A stretch of 64,000 nt of DNA from Stichopus chloronotus (lineage: Eukaryota > Echinodermata > Holothuroidea > Aspidochirotida > Stichopodidae), in the NCBI GenBank assembly GCA_021234535.1, contig CM037842.1, forward strand, positions 4,553,315 through 4,617,314. Direction: 5' to 3'. The notes under the pieces were generated by a model, which made no database searches, was not told where the DNA came from, and saw only the letters and a list, made by a program, of their open reading frames with translations. How positions within the stretch are numbered: the stretch's first letter is position 1; every line of letters begins with the position of its first letter. A program made the position numbers and the translations under genes. Of the stretch, positions 1 through 12,400 are shown piece after piece.

Positions 1-1872
1 AGAAGGTACTGTAGGTGAAGTCACTAGTCTGTTGTCAGCTGGACACAGTTAAGTTTCCCATATTTGTTCATAATTTTGTATGTAAATGAATACTTACTAA
101 AAGTTTTGGTGGAAATAACACATGATACCCCCCCAAAAAAAATCTTTTCTTTCTTGAACAAATCTATGTCTCAGCTTTCTTACAACACTTCAACCAGGTC
201 TGCAGGTGGAAGTTGTGAAAAGTTGCATCATTTAAGAATTAACCGGGCTAAGTCCACCTGCTTGCGGTAAAGAAGTTTAAACTTCTCATTGGTATTATAA
301 CTTCTGGAGTGTAAAGTGTCCAACATTTAATGTCCTGTAGTAGTACTACATTGGGAAGATACTTATACTTACATGGAAGAAAAATTTGTAGATCTTCTGG
401 ACAGGAAAATGGGTGATGTTCTGGAGGAATTTAGATGAGGTGTAGTTGATCTGCAAGGACAAGCAAATAAAAAGAGTAACAGATGAATGGGTACAGAACA
501 CGACAATCTGTAGAGATGAATATACTGAAAGACAGTTTGTAAGTCTTGACATATAATAGGAGTTTGTGTACAATGACATGGAATAGTGCGTGTGTGGTTC
601 AGGAATACAGACACAAATATATAAGGTTATGTACTTATCACATACAGATATATGGGTTATGAAAGACGGATTTGTATGCATGTACAGTAATAATTAAGTC
701 TGAGTGTAGATATAGTGTACAAATATTGGATATGGTAGTTTGTATGCATGTATATACAATCTTTTAGTATATAGCATACTGGATATCCATATGTGGATGA
801 ACTGAGCACTCCAGATGGTAAATTGAAATACACTGCTTGCAACAATTTGCATGGATTGTAAAATTAAATGATGGAAATATTCCACATATAAGTTTGAAAA
901 GTAGGATACTGAACATAGCAGTGTAATTATTAAATAACAATAGTTTATACTTTTTGATATACAATACAATGTGTTATGGCTATAGAATACAATGTATTAT
1001 GGCTATAGAATAATATTTTGTATTGCCACATAATACAACGTACATATGTATGTAGAATACAATGTATTATGTATATATACCTGTAGCATACATTGTGGAT
1101 GTAGAATACAATATACTATGGCTAAAACATGTAGGGCATTTGGGGGGACACAGAACATGATTCAAACCAAACTGGTCACGGTATGTTCATAAGTTAAATG
1201 AAAACGTTTGCCATTACGAAAACATTAATTAAGTCATCCAAATGCGAAATAGACCACAGTAAGGGAACAGCATATCAGGCTTGGAAAACATGTTCTTAGA
1301 AGTATACTGTGTAGTAGGTATGTGGATCAAACAACTCTCACAACATTAAAGACAGATTACATGTACAGCATTGAAAGTATTGAAACAAAGATCATACCAC
1401 AGCGGGGGTAGAACAGCACATGCTGTACGATGGATCTGTCTACACAAATAGAGGTACTGTACAGTACAAGCAACATGTTTGTTGCTAGACAACATTGTAG
1501 AAGCTGTAATTCAATTGATGGAGCACATGTACACACGAGCAAAGACCCACACACATACAAACACACATTAATGAACATGAAAAATGCTGCAAATACATAA
1601 GGCATGTGGGTGCTGCACCTGTACACAATTGACCTTAAAAATGAAACAAATTACGACATACATAATAAAAAAGGAAATAGTTTCACTTTCACCAGGATGT
1701 AATTTATTAGTTTGTACCATATCCATAGTCTCATATAGGTCATTGCACTAGTGATACCTGTAGTTATGACAATCCAAGTTGAGATTCCTTAAAGTACTCT
1801 TTACCACAGAAAAAAATAGATGCTGCCATTGTCTTGTCTTGCTACATATGATCAATCTTCCAATGTTAATCA
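1..1872. other. AT-rich non-coding stretch, probable intron or 3' flank
   Basis: No open frame here looks like an exon of the minus-strand gene to the right: none continues its repeated module. The only structure I see is a short irregular tandem repeat at 965-1125. The stretch may be intron if the gene continues beyond the left edge of the window. Confidence 0.4.
965..1125. repeat. Degenerate short tandem repeat, unit TAGAATACAATGTATTATGG
   Basis: The phrase TAGAATACAATGTATTATG recurs four to five times with substitutions and small indels (about 985, 1050 and 1105). It is AT-rich and shows no coding potential. Confidence 0.6.
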
Positions 1873-2340
1873 TTGTCAATAATCATCCTAAGACCTCAGT
1901 TAATCATCCTCGAAACTCAGTTAATCATTCTCAAACATCAGTTTAAAGTCATTCTGGAATGTCAGCTAATCCTTGTCAAACCTCAGTTAATCACTCCTGA
2001 ACCTCAGTTTAAAGTCATTCTCAAATCTCAGTTGATCATTCTCAAATCTCAATTAATCATTCTCAAACCTCCTTAAATTATTCTCGAACCTCAGCTTAAC
2101 GTCATTCTCAAACCTCAGTTAAACATTCTCAAACGTCAGTTTAAAGTCATTCTCTAATCTCAGCTAATCATTCTCAAACCTCAGTTAATCATTCTTGAAC
2201 CTCAGTTAATCATTCTCAAACCTCAGTTAATCATTCTTGAACCTCAGTTTAACGCCATTCTTGAACCTCAGTTAATCATTTTCAAACGTCAGTTTACACA
2301 TCAAAGTCATTCTCAAATCTCAGTTAATCATTCTCGAACC
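1873..2340. repeat. Minisatellite, about 22-bp unit CCTCAGTTAATCATTCTCAAA
   Basis: About 20 imperfect copies of a roughly 22-bp unit. Copies alternate between TTAATCATTCTCAAAC, TTAATCATTCTTGAAC and TTTAAAGTCATTCTCAAA, so two or three variants are interleaved. The open frame through it (1873-2076) is a product of the repeat, not a gene. It abuts the next minisatellite at about 2340. Confidence 0.85.
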
Positions 2341-3791
2341 TGTCGGAATGAGTCAGCATCACTGACTCAGGGAGGTATCTACATCATCATACTCACAATT
2401 TTCAGTGAGTCAGCATCACTGACTCTGGAAGGAATCTTAATCGCCATACTCACAGCAGTGAGTCAGCACCACTGACTATGGGAGGATTCTTAATCGCCAT
2501 ACTCACAGCAGTGAGTGAGCATCACTGACTCAGGGAGGTATCTACATCATCACACTAACAATGTTCAATGAGTCAACATCACTGACTCTGGGAGGGTTCT
2601 TAATCGCCATACTCACAGCAGTGAGTCAGCATCACTGACTCAGGGAGGTATCTACATCATCATACTAACAATGTTCAGTGAGTCAGCATCATTGACTCAG
2701 GGAGGTATCTACATCATCATACTAACAATGTTCAGTGAGTCAGCATCATTGACTCAGGGAGGTATCTACATCATCATACTAACAATGTTCAGTGAGTCAG
2801 CATCACTGACTCAGAGAGGAATCTTATAAGTCAAACTCACCGAGGCGAAGAAAACTTCACTGACTCAGGGAGGTATCTACATCATCATACTAACAATGTT
2901 CAGTGAGTCAGCATCATTGACTCAGGGAGGTATCTAAATCATCATACTAACAATGTTCAGTGAGTCAACATCACTGACTCTGGGAGGTTTCTACATCATC
3001 ATACTAACAATGTTCAGTGAGTCAGCATCACTGACTCAGGGAGGTATCTACATCATCATACTCACAATTTTCAGTGAGTCAGCATCACTGACTCTGGAAG
3101 GAATCTTAATCGCCATACTCACAGCAGTGAGTCAGCATCACTGACTATGGGAGGATTCTTAATCGCCATACTCACAGCAGTGAGTGAGCATCACTGACTC
3201 AGGGAGGTATCTACATCATCACACTAACAATGTTCAATGAGTCAACATCACTGACTCTGGGAGGGTTCTTAATCGCCATACTCACAGCAGTGAGTCAGCA
3301 TCACTGACTCAGGGAGGTATCTACATCATCATACTAACAATGTTCAGTGAGTCAGCATCATTGACTCAGGGAGGTATCTACATCATCATACTAACAATGT
3401 TCAGTGAGTCAGCATCACTGACTCAGGGAGGTATCTACATCATCATACTAACAATGTTCAGTGAGTCAGCATCACTGACTCAGAGAGGAATCTTATAAGT
3501 CATACTCACCGAGGCGAAGAAAACTTCACTGACTCAGGGAGGTATCTACATCATCATACTAACAATGTTCAGTGAGTCAGCATCATTGACTCAGGGAGGT
3601 ATCTAAATCATCATACTAACAATGTTCAGTGAGTCAACATCACTGACTCTGGGAGGTTTCTACATCATCATACTAACAATGTTCAGTGAGTCAGCATCAC
3701 TGACTCAGGGAGGTATCTACATCATCATACTAACAATGTTCAGTGAGTCAGCATCACTGACTCAGGGAGGAATCTTATAAGTCATACTCAC
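2341..3791. repeat. Palindromic AP-1/NF-E2-like minisatellite with a 669-bp higher-order duplication
   Basis: The main period is 57 bp (compare 2704 and 2761). Almost every unit holds TGAGTCAG, then loop CATCA, then CTGACTCA: an 8-bp inverted repeat whose arms are both AP-1 (TRE) consensus sites. TGAGTCAGCA is also the reverse of the NF-E2/MARE half-site TGCTGACTCA. I count roughly 25 units. Variants (TTAATCGCCATACTCACAGC; ATCTTATAAGTC) recur about 669 bp apart, for example CGAGGCG at 2841 and 3510, so a block of about 0.67 kb was itself duplicated. The right border coincides with the 5' splice site of the last recognised exon of the minus-strand gene, placing the array in its next intron. 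Confidence 0.9.
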
Positions 3792-3887
3792 CGAGGCGAA
3801 GAAAACTTGGACTGTCTCATTCACTTTAAATTTGCTCTGGTGAGGTTCACTGATCCAGGACTCCACTTCCATACCTCTCAATTCAGA
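3792..3887 (-). CDS. Exon 7: module 2 ELRGMEVESW segment
   Basis: Acceptor TTGGTCAACAG, donor CCTCG|GTGAGT; 32 codons, phase 0 at both ends. It encodes SELRGMEVESWISEPHQSKF and VNETVQVFFAS, parallel to EIRGIPVDHWVT of exon 2. It is too short to stand out as an open frame and was found by module homology. Its 3' end and donor are copied inside the adjacent minisatellite. Confidence 0.55.
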
Positions 3888-6345
3888 CTGTTGACCAAAA
3901 CAAGAAGAAAAAAACACGAAATGGTCAATAGAAGAATATTATCTGAAAACCAAAACAGAGATAGACAAAGTAAACATGGGCCAAGGGTCAAGCCAACTGA
4001 CCTCTGCCTATTCAGATACCATGTTTATGTTTTTTCTTCCTCAACCCTGACATTAACAATTGACTGTCTATTGTTAATCTTGAGAGGACCCGAGAAATCT
4101 ATTGAATTTTCTACAGAGGACCTAAAATCTATTGTTTCGGTCCTCGATCCCACCCGAAAACAATGGCATTCACACACACACACACACCATCATCACTGCA
4201 GCGGTTGCAATTGATATTGAAAAAACTGAGAGAAGTGAATCAAAGTGAACAATAACAACCTGTGTTGGAATACATGCCAACTAGCCCTGAGAGTGTAGGT
4301 CAAGAATCTATGACAAACATACTGTATGCACACAAACCAAACAGAAAAGAAAACAGAACCTGGAGAAATAATTCTGCAATTTAAGAGTAATAAAATGCTA
4401 CACTTCACCTGAGGATTATTACTTTCACTGTTCAATGTAACAAGCTGAAAGTGATAGCCATATACGGTGAAGTCATTCACCTCTGAATAATTATCACATT
4501 TCTGTGAGTGAGCAATTATGGGTGATGACAAATTAATTGAGCTGAATTCAAAAGTGTAGTCAATGAGGTGAACAGTTGTTAACTCTTGCAGTGCTGTCAA
4601 ATGTTTTGTACATCACAATTACCATAAGAACAAAAGCAAAAGTTACCAACCATTAGTCATTGAAATATTGGTAAACTGAATCAGCTGTGTGTAAAATTCA
4701 TTTAGTCTTTGGCCATTCATACAAAGTACCCTAATACCCAAATATCACCTTTCAAGATGAACAAGATTTGTCATGTTTCATTCAGGAAACATAAAAGCCA
4801 CACCTTGACCCAGGAGAGATTAGGAGCAGAAAAACTTACAACTCCCTCATACGCCCACGTCAAGTTGGGCGGAATAAAGAAACTGGTAGGATTCTGCAGG
4901 AACACATGAAACCCGTCCGGGGCAAGAACAGTGTCCGGCGAAAATCCTGTCGCGTTGATGGCAGACACCGTGCAGTTCCCGACCTTCTCATCCATGGAAT
5001 ATGTGAGACCTTCATTATTGAAAAACAGAAAACATTCATGATAGTCTAGTAGCACTCCAAAGTAATCAACAGTGATTGCAAGAATGATTTTGAGGTCTCA
5101 CTGATCTTATTTAAATTGAAGCTGCCATTCATGGAGTCCGAAAACTAAAACACCTATGGCGTATCAAGAAATGACTTGCTTCTCTCGCAAAGGGAAATAG
5201 GGCATTTGTTTTACAGAAGACATCCATATCACTTAAAACAAATGTTTGTGGACGTAGAATGATAGACCATTCAAAATAAGGAAGGACAGCAGTCTTCTTT
5301 TCAAGAAATAAGCCCATCACAGATAGAAATTCAGTTATTAGTTGCTCCACAATAATTTGTTCACCCAACCACTTTCAAAATTTAAATGATGCATCTTCCA
5401 TTACTCATCACATGCATAATGTTTTGAGAAGATGAAACTTTGATAGATGTTTATTGATGAGACTGAATGGTTTGACAATGATTACCGCTATTTCTTTTGT
5501 AAGTCATGTCCGTGTATTACAAATGCCCTGTATCCCTTTAAGCACTTTCTTGGCTAACATATCACAAATCATGGTTTTATTTCTACAAGGTTGTGGTGGT
5601 TTATCTGAGTATGTAAAAAACAATTTTTAAGTCCCTCAATTATGCAGCAGTGTTATAATTTATCAGGCAAAGGTATCATGCGAGAATTTACCATGTAAAC
5701 TAAGCACTTTGTCACTGAATCAATTCAAAGTTAATCATGACACCACTGTCTACATGGGTCACTCAAGTAATCTGAAAAAAAAAAGAAGTTGGGTGACCAT
5801 CAGGAATCTATACAAAGGAAAAGATTCCAGGCAGGGTTCTCCACATGGGGCTTATAGAGCAGCGGGGGGGATCACAAGTGACAATTACCACTTCCGTGCT
5901 AACAGCGACTGATCACTTCCACAAAAGACCCACTTGGCTTCGAAAATTTGGTTAAGAATTGGTTAACAATACGCCACTTCTATTTAAAAAAGAGCAGGAA
6001 ATCATCTCTACAGGGTACACTTTGCTGTCATTAAATTTCAATTATCAAAATTTCTGGGGTTAAAGTTGGGCCCTTTTCCAATCAAACCCTCACAGAGATT
6101 TTTTTAGCCATAGTGTATGTGCTTCACACCTGACCACATCCCCCCCCCCCCCCTTGAAAATTTGTGAACAGTCCTAAGGGATTGAAAACATTCCTACACT
6201 TTGAACAATAATCTGGCTAAAGTGCATATTCTTGAGGACTTTGAACTACTTCTGGACCTTACATGATCACATTTCACAGTGATGGCATTTCTCTGAATTC
6301 TCCGTTGTCTTTCACAAGATTGAGAAAATTAAAGAGATTTGCCTC

Positions 6346-6408
<63 letters not shown>

Positions 6409-9400
6409 TTGTGATTGACATCAGTTAAAACCAATACTGAATATCTTATCTTGTTCTTGGTGAAGTCATAAATACACACAACATCAACGGACTGAATAGT
6501 GATTGTCATTGAAGCATATTGGCCAATCATACCTCCAAAGGTATGTTAATTTTATGCAAAGAATTGTGATATATGAAACAGAGAATAATACAACAAGAGA
6601 ATGTCTACGACATGCATGCAGAAGATAAGCCAAGTTTTCAACGACAGCATTCACATTAATGTCAAGAAACTCGCCAAAATTAAAATCATGGACCATATTT
6701 GCATGTCACAGGCACTAGTCTGGTGTAAGGGCAGACAGTACCAAAGGGGGGGAGGGGTTAATGATTACCAATAAACTTGGTACAGTAGATGGGGAGTGCA
6801 TTTGTTGTGTTGAGACAGGTAGGTGAGGACTGACAAACAGAAAGCACACTGATGTCAAGAGGCGTACCAAAGTTAAAATCATGGACCATCTTCCCATGTT
6901 TACTTTCACCATTCCGGAAAGTCTGGAAGCTAAACGCCGTCATGTTGCCTCGGTAATTGTAATATGCCTGGAAATTATGAAGAAGAGAATATTTGGTTAG
7001 GGCATATTTAATTGACAACAGAAAGGGTTCTTGAATGAAAGATAAAGATTATTTTACTGCAGAAATTTCAATTTCAGTCGCTTTAAGAGTAGACAAACAA
7101 AGTGTGGTTCACACCTGTATTACTTGACATATACCCTAAATATAACATATCAAGGTACACTCCTATGAACTGATAACTGAAAGTAAACACAGCCAGTAGC
7201 ACAATGAAGCAACTCACCTTTTAATGTTAACAAAAATAATGATCTCTCACATGAAAGGTTTCAAGAAATGTTCTGCTGGATTTAAAGTGAAAAACAAAAC
7301 TCAAGGAGCACTCAAATCACTAATCAGTCTTTGGGGTTCGGCAGACTGCATCATTCATGGAAACATCTCAGCCATTCGATTTCGTTGTTAGGCATGATGG
7401 GCAGGTGCCGTTGTGGAGTGGATAAAGGGGAGGGCATTTGAAGCAATAAAGTTTAGCAACCAGGAGATTCCCAGGTTCCATCCCTGGGAGGTCACAGTGG
7501 GATGGGTTTCTTGCCCAAGAGTAATCTTATGTTTTCTCAATCTGAACTGATCTTGTGAAAAGATATCAAATTTGGTAGTCACCTGACGGACGTTGCTATA
7601 CGTAAGCCACAGGCTCCCTTCACACTTAATTGCCCTTTAAGGCCTGATGTAATTAATTATGATCAACACTATCGTAAATCTGTCACACCGTAACGTAATT
7701 CAGAACTTAACTGTTACAATAATATGGTTACAGAACATTTCTAGACCTGATAGAAATATTTATAAGGAATTACACACGACGCTGAAGCAACAGGAATATC
7801 CAAAACATTACCCAGTCTGGTTATTTACGAACACTGTCACTTACCTGTCTCAACATTACAGCTGCACTCCCATCTTGAAGTAAATCTAGTATATTCCATA
7901 ACTTAGCAGATCATCAGTAGCAGCTCCATACTCTGCCAAATGATATTTATACCACATTGTGATCAAGTATTCAGCACAAACAATTTAATGGAAAATACCT
8001 CACTGATTTCCAGTGTTAAGAGACCATGTACATAGGACTAGATTTCCTTGTGTCACTCTACAGAAAGATTTCATGGTCTGCCAGTGGTCTTTCAGACTAT
8101 CATGGCCTTTCACTTTGCTCTCTGAGAAAAATTTTAATGCCTCTAAAATTGTGTCAACAATACTCACAGAGAACTCACTGACTTTGTTGGATCGGGAACT
8201 GAACCACTCTCCTCTCATGCTAAAAATATCCGGCAACTTCGGAAGATCTTTGTGGCTCTTTCGTCCAATGCACGAAACTCCAAGAGGTAGCTGTGAATAA
8301 TTTATCAACAACAAAAAAAATAAGAAGTTAAAAAAAATGCTAAATCACTTACAGCTCTTGTCTAAATTTTGATGCCAGCAGGTGCAAATGTTTAATAAAT
8401 TTGAAACAAAGGTAAAACAAAATCTGACTTGTTGGGGTCTTGCAACGGTGCCACTGATGTAATGGTAAAGGTAATTAATTCCAGCAGTGGCTTGACACCA
8501 ATTGATGTTATGAGTTGTCGACTAGTATCATACAGTGCTGATTGGTTGCAGTTGTCATAAACATATATCCAACTGTGTACATGCACTTTCCCACGATTTT
8601 GTTCAAGTGGAATGTTACAGCTCTTGACTTGAATCTGTCTGACAGCTATTAAGGTCCGTCCATACTGAAAAAAATTAACATCTACATATTGATGTTAACA
8701 TGTTGATAACAAAGGAAAATTTTGAGACATAGGTGCCCCAGCAAAAGTTCATCAAATATGGTCCAATAAACATTGTCAAATGTGTACCGCACTTACAGCA
8801 ATACACACCTGCTAATAAACACCACGTTGTTTCCTTGTCACACTAGGAAGGTCTCAAATTTAATGTGTATGGCGTTGGTGGTGACATTTAGCTATAGGGC
8901 TAGCCTATGAAGTAGTTAAGTACTAGCCTACTGTTACATACTTTCAGGGGAAGGTCTATCCTTCAAACAAATTCACTTGATAAAATTTCTCTCTTTATTC
9001 TTATTTTTCACTACTATTGGGAGTAAATTTTTACATTTTATTCACAATAATAGTCTTTTCAGAGTGGAAAACAATTATTTTACAGTGAAATTTGCACACC
9101 TCTAAATCACTATGTAATTAAGTACAGTCAGTCACTCATTGCCAAACTATATTTTAGGCTTGGTGTGAGTAAATTCTCAATTGTTTCTGCTCATTGATCG
9201 ACTGCAAATTCAAAAGACGAAGAGCAGCTAATAGTACACGACAAACACAGTGGTCAAGCGTTTTGACTATACATGCAGTTTTATATTTGCATATTAATAT
9301 GATGATATCTATATATTGACAGACCTAAAGTGGCAGCTATGAATTGGTGCACATGTCACAGGTCTGTCAATTGTTCATCAAGGTGTACTGTACAAAACAG

Positions 9401-12400
9401 TTTTTGACTAAGGCCAGCGTTACAGTTATACACGGGTTCTGCATGTGACAGGTCTGTCGATTGAATCGTTAATTGACAACATACTGTACAATACAGCTCT
9501 TGACTGTGACCAGTGTGACCGGTGTGAATGAGTGCCTATGTGACAAGATGTCAATTGTTGGCTGAGGTTTGCCGTATAAAGATCTGCAACATCAGAATGA
9601 TAAAACTCAAGCAAGTGCTTGTCTTACCTCAAAAGGCCTCTTCCACCAAGGCAATGCCAAATGGAGATCGAAGAAATTGTAGGTGTTATCGACAATGTGA
9701 GTAATGTTCCCACCTGGAGTTATAAAAATATACAGATAATGCAAACAAATGTCACAGAAACTTCATATAACACATTTTTTAGAAGGATACATAGCACAGA
9801 GGATGTAAAACCATAGAAGACATGGAGATAGCAGGAAACATGACAGGCAAATAATGATAACAGAGAAGATGATGACTGTAAATAGCCACGCAGTGATTAC
9901 TGGAAGAGCAACAATCAGTCACACAGCATGCAAGCATAACGTTCGACAAGTAACAAGATAACTTTATAGTTCTACAGTAGTAAAGAAGTACTGATCTTAC
10001 TACGATACTTCTGGTAAGAAGTACCAACAGTAAAGGAGAACTCCAGCCAAGGAACATGTCTTCTGACTTATTTAAGCCATTTCAAACCATTTTCATTCAC
10101 ATTCTTGACATTTTGAAATGAAATTCTCATGGGGCAACATGATATGTACAAATCTTACGCCCAACAGTTTCTAACACAATGCATTAGAGCCAAGGGGGCG
10201 GCCATTATGATGTAATTGACCGTGATCTTTGTGGCTTGTGACATAGTCAACAACCAGGTCTAATCCAACCGACCTGATTGCCCTACATTCAATTAATGAT
10301 TAGATGGCTTATTCCCCTGTCTCTGAAAAGGTTTACTGTGTACTTAATAAATATTACCTTTTCCATATCTTCAGCATATTGTTTACACTGCTCTATGCTG
10401 TCCATGGGCTTTTGATAAGAGATTTCTCTTCTTATGTGTTTGTTTCTCAATTTCATTGATTAATTATTTTATCTTGTGATAGCTACATTGAATACGCAGT
10501 GTGTCTAATCACTAATTATGTAGGTTAATAATGTTGGTCATCGATGGTCATCAACTACTGTACCTCACAAGCCACAGAGATCACGGTCAATTACATCATA
10601 ATGGCCGGGCCCTTCATGTACAGGCACAGTGCAAGAAACCTGGGGGGGGGGTGGAGTTTGAACATATCATGTTGCCCATGAAAAAATTTCAAAATGTCAA
10701 GAATATGAATGAAAATGGTTTGAAATAAGTAGAAAGACATTTCTTTGACTGGAAGTCCCCTTTAATACTTGTAGCAAGATGTAGCTAGTGTACCAACCTT
10801 AGTGTGGTGTTTTCAGTAAGCTCTTACTTCACTACCTCTGGTAAAAAAAGTACCAATTCTACTGTATTTAAGAAATTTACCAATGTTATCACATTACAGT
10901 ATCTCCAGTGAGAAGTGGCCATTTTTAATTCCATACTTAATAATTTCTATAAGAAAAGCAAACCTTCATACTGTACATGACTTGCAGTAAGAAATAACAT
11001 TCCTACTAAAGCACTGTACTAGCGGAAAAATGCACTTATCTTTCCACATGGCAACTTGTAATAAAAATTTTACATAACATGTAACGGGAAGTACAGAACC
11101 AGTCATACTTCTTTTCCAGTATTTGAAAATGCACTCTAATTAAACATTGTAAAGAATGTAACAGAGCCTGAGGGAAGTAAATGTCATTGAAACAGAAAGC
11201 AGATACTTGATACAAACGATATGACTGAAAACTAGAATGTAAAGTCTTGAAACCGAGCAGCAGACTGTAGTGTAGTGATAGAAACTCAATTAAGGACCAG
11301 GATGTTGATTATCTTGTGGGGGAAGTTATATGTTTGGCTTCTTATATTACAACGTAGAATTTGAATACTTGCTGTGAAATTACGGATGCACAAGCAGTGC
11401 TTAAAAGTCTTACCTTGTGAGAGGTAAGATTTGGTACAAGAGAGAATTCTAGGCCTGTGAAAAGCCACCTCAGTGATTTGTTCAGTCAAAGAAATGGAAG
11501 GTTCGTGGCAGGCAACACGCGCTGCACTTGGACAAACTCCATCATATTGATTGGCTAGATCTGCACTAGGCAAACCAAAGGTGTAGTGAGTTTTTGCACA
11601 TACTGTAAGTGCCATGTATAGGAAGCTGTTGGTTGAAGCTTGCAAACATCAAATCCTGCCAAAAAAGGGAAAAACTTAGTGACATGCAGTTCTGTGGATG
11701 GCTGGTGTTACTTACTGGTAGAAGTCCCATTCACCGTTGCCCTCACTGGTATTTGCAACCCATTCGATGCTGTGTGGTACCCCCTTACAGTAAAGTAGTA
11801 ATGAAGGTCAAAAGATGAATCGCCATCTTGTTGGGGTAATTTGGTGACCCAGTGGTCCACAGGTATCCCTCTAATCTCATCCTCTCCCAGGTAGGTCTCA
11901 TTGAACTGTTTACCGAAACGCAGAAATTCAGCGGTGGTGTTGATGCGTACCTCCGTGCCTTCGTAGTGGAATCCAAAAATGCTGAACTTGTTATTGGTTA
12001 GGTCTGTCACGTTGCACTCTGGCTCTCCTGGGACGGTTCATAGGGAGCAAATACAGAGACAAAAAGGACACATATGATGCATACTAAACATGAAATTAAC
12101 ATTGAGGTACAGTACATGGTGTACATTCAACAATGTGTATGTTCATAGATTCAACGCACATGATAACTAAGGTAAAGGAGGGTTACAAGAGCACAGAATA
12201 TTAGGCTTTAGTTACCTACATGGTAATGTGTAAAATTCATTTGTAGGAAGTATTAATGCTGTCACATTGGTGCCACAGTGATTGTTTAATTGAAGCAGCA
12301 ATGTAATTACTGTACAGCTACAGTAAACCCAAACAGTTCTTAGATAACCAATACATTGATAGCAATCTAGGCCATTGTACTGTACTGTAGGTGTGACAAG

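Noticed and set aside
346..969. Overlapping minus-strand frames near the left edge as genes
   Set aside because: Low-complexity Ser/Thr/Cys/Tyr-rich translation typical of AT-rich non-coding DNA, with no module similarity.
2341..3791. CRISPR array
   Set aside because: There are no unique spacers: whole units, including the parts between palindromes, are repeated. The context is eukaryotic.
8000..8167. Longer version of exon 4 to the end of the open frame
   Set aside because: It would end in a phase that does not fit exon 5 and adds residues with no counterpart in module 1. The GTGAGT donor at 8167 fits.
8392..8655. Minus-strand open frame after an acceptor-like TTTTTTTCAG, phase 0, as an extra exon between exons 3 and 4
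   Set aside because: The exon 3 to exon 4 junction (PFE-LPLGVSCIGRK) already reads continuously, and the insert resembles no part of the module.
11286..11645. 119-codon minus-strand frame as a gene or exon
   Set aside because: It sits in the intron between exons 2 and 3, whose phases and protein join directly. No domain was recognised.
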